From positions 572,098 to 599,759 of the forward strand of contig BFEA01000243.1 in NCBI GenBank assembly GCA_003427395.1: a stretch of DNA of 27,662 bases, written 5' to 3'. This document shows positions 25,881 through 27,662 of the stretch, piece after piece (within the stretch, counting starts at the first letter, position 1; each line of letters starts with the position of its first letter). The notes under the pieces were generated by a model, which had not been told where the DNA came from, did not search any database, and saw only the letters and a list, made by a program, of their open reading frames with translations. The stretch comes from Chara braunii. Its lineage: Eukaryota; Streptophyta; Charophyceae; Charales; Characeae. The translations under genes were made by a program, and so were the position numbers.

Positions 25881-25936
25881 TGTCCTAGATTGATGAATTT
25901 GGACACTAGTTTGTCCGAATGCATCAATCTAGGACA
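25881..25936. repeat. 56-bp hairpin with 15-bp perfect arms
   Basis: TGTCCTAGATTGATG at 25881-25895 is the exact inverse of CATCAATCTAGGACA at 25922-25936. GGAC / GTCC continues the pairing inward. Confidence 0.9.
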
Positions 25937-26051
25937 ACCGCGCACACCAGCGCCTGCTTTTTGCACACTTCAAATTTGAGTATACAGACACACTTGTAGT
26001 CGGAAATTGTGGGGTTATGCCGTTCCTACGCGAATATAAGCGCCTAACTAT

Positions 26052-26173
26052 GGGCATCGCCACACCTCTCTCGAAATGTGAAAAAGACAAAAATGTGGCG
26101 GATGCATTTGGCCATGTTCTAGCGGGAAGTTCATTCTCATTTTGCACATTTCAAGAATGGTGTGGCGATGCCA
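26052..26173. mobile_element. 122-bp foldback, GGGCCTCG family
   Basis: Begins GGGCATCGCCACACCTCTCT and ends AATGGTGTGGCGATGCCA. TAT flanks both sides (26049-26051 and 26174-26176). The interior CATGTTCTAGCGGGAAGTTC and ATTCTCATTTTGCACATTTC matches the 8142 copy closely. Confidence 0.82.
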
Positions 26174-26277
26174 TATATGTGGACCAGCGGAGAGAAACGG
26201 GCGTGCTGATTGAAATATGACATGAAGTACATCCATCATCAATGTACAGATTCACCCAGCAGCTAGTTGTACATATT

Positions 26278-26386
26278 GTGCCTCGCTCCACTACTCTCGA
26301 AATGAAGTACATCCGGTAGAAGTTGGAAAGATGCACCCCCATATTTTTTGTCGTTTGTGCAGGTCGAGAGTAGTGGAGCGAGGCCC
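26278..26386. mobile_element. 109-bp foldback, GGGCCTCG family
   Basis: Begins GTGCCTCGCTCCACTACTCT (first G changed to GT) and ends AGAGTAGTGGAGCGAGGCCC. ATT flanks both sides (26275-26277 and 26387-26389). The interior GGAAAGATGCACCCCCATAT and TTTTTTGTCGTTTGTGCAGG is the inverse of the 8142 interior. Confidence 0.85.
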
Positions 26387-26390
26387 ATTA

Positions 26391-27605
26391 TCAGCTAGAA
26401 AGATGAAGTCAAACATTTTCTTAACGGCGGTCCGTCGGCGGACCACATGGCAACGACGACGGGAACTCTCTGCGGGGAACTGCAAATCCTTGCCGCAGCG
26501 AGCGCGCAACCGTAGATGACTGGAATCCTACCCCAGCGAGAGCACAGCCGTAGGCCGTTAGCGCGTCAGGTCATCAGCAGTCACATTCATCTCGTCTCGT
26601 TAGAGGAAGCAAAGAGGTACTAGGATAGTGCGTCGTTTTGAAGATCCTGGACCAGTCTTTGACGAATCTTCGGTACTTGATGGGTAGAAGGGGAGGTGGG
26701 GTCGTGGGGTACTAGAATGATCGCAAGTTTGAGAAAGAAGCTCGTTTGCGGAGTGAGCAGTGTCCGTTCTTCGGCAAGGCTTGGTGTGCGCGACCGAAGA
26801 AGGCATTTAGGGGGGAGGGGAAGGGGGTGACTTCAAGTCTTCGTGTATTCGCCAATTTGGCACATCAATACATGTTCCTATGATGATACGGTGATACCCA
26901 TCGTTCTGGCGGAGATAGCGGAGAGTCAACTCTGTTGAGAAGAAGAGGCAGCAGCAGCGTCGGTAGGTTTATGCGAGTTGCTATGGCGTGAATGATCATC
27001 GAGACATAGCCGTGCTTGATGATTAGTAGATGTGAGAACTTGCGACATACGTATGACCAGGCAATTTGCGTCCTGATAACGTATTCACACACTGTGAGTT
27101 TGCTGACCGTATATGACCGCATTTGCCGCCAGATTCGGTAGAAACGCATCCAGGGCCTGGGCTTCTGTTAGAACGCACGCCTGGTCTTGGTTTCCTCTTT
27201 GTCCGTGTGTCGAATCGCTCGCCGNCATCCCTCAGTCCTTGTCGCTCTTCGTGCCGGGGTTCACCATCTCGCCCTACTGTTTTTTTTTTTTTTTTTGGTC
27301 TCGCCCTTTCTTATGCATATTGCTATGTTTGTCTGGATCCTTCCGTTGTCCCGCCATAGCCTCTCTCGTGGCTTGGCCGCCAGGAGAAAATTGTGAAACG
27401 AGTAGATAATAAATTGCGAATGAACAATAACCTGCTCAAGGTTCCTCGATTTGTTGGTTGACCCCAAGGATGAGCGAGACGCCGAGAGTGAAAGGTTCGC
27501 CTTACCAATATTGTTAGCGCGAAAATGAAGAAAAGAGAGGGGAATGGGGTGAGAAGGGAAGGAAGGAAGAAGAGAAAGGGTCGGGGAGAGCCGTGCTCGC
27601 TTCCG

Positions 27606-27607
<2 letters not shown>
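26391..27607. other. no recognisable gene
   Basis: About 1.2 kb whose base composition is more even than the repeat-rich part. The longest frame is 94 codons on the minus strand (26865-27149), with no recognised motif and no clear splice or start context. It is either chance or an exon I cannot identify. There is a T19 tract at 27279-27297 and one N at 27225. I find no match by eye to the repeat families above. Confidence 0.45.

Positions 27608-27662
<55 letters not shown>
27608..27662. repeat. (GA)n microsatellite at window end
   Basis: Uninterrupted GA dinucleotides to the last base, so the full length is unknown and the contig may have ended here because of it. Confidence 0.97.

Noticed and set aside
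26865-27149. 94-codon minus frame as a host exon
   Set aside because: No motif, no start context and no splice support; kept only as an unknown frame.

Overview
The window looks like repeat-dominated nuclear DNA from a green plant or streptophyte alga with a large genome. Evidence: a retroposed U2 snRNA copy with a plant-type 5' domain (7594-7677, minus), three U6-like copies (11.6-13.8 kb), plant-type L1 LINEs (ORF1 zinc knuckle, APE endonuclease, RT, C-terminal zinc-binding motif), many microsatellites and long A/T tracts. A charophyte such as Chara would fit, but that is only a guess. I see no intact host protein gene, rRNA gene or bacterial-type operon. Most open frames are short or lie inside repeats.

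Layout. 1-1.2 kb: no gene, A/T tracts. 1.3-4.9 kb: a decayed L1 LINE on the minus strand (ORF1, endonuclease, half of RT). 5.0-6.1 kb: (GA)n, then no gene. 6.27-7.07 kb: 3' end of a second LINE, plus strand, with tail. 7.25-8.88 kb: a 1.6-kb terminal-inverted-repeat (TIR) element holding the U2 retrocopy and a 109-bp foldback. 9.8-10.15 kb: 36-bp minisatellite. 10.7-11.3 kb: GC-ended, A-rich-core repeat interrupted by an assembly artefact (Nextera mate-pair junction adapter plus 21 N). 11.6-13.8 kb: three U6-like copies, one split by a foldback, mixed with other foldbacks. 13.9-16.7 kb: tandem duplications, a 515-bp TIR element, and small foldbacks with CCGTTTTCACCCGAATA-type ends. 17.1-17.7 kb: microsatellites. 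18.26-21.1 kb: the best-preserved LINE (RT to zinc finger), embedded in degenerate ~30-40-bp minisatellite. 21.3-26.4 kb: nest of foldbacks and two hAT-like elements with perfect 8-bp target duplications. 26.4-27.66 kb: no recognised gene, ending in (GA)n.

How it fits together: the LINEs could have supplied the retroposition activity that made the U2 (and perhaps U6) copies. The small foldbacks are non-autonomous, with no transposase in the window. Their insertions inside one another and inside U6-like sequence give a relative chronology. The most notable signal is the abundance of ~100-145-bp near-complete palindromes from several families with unrelated ends.
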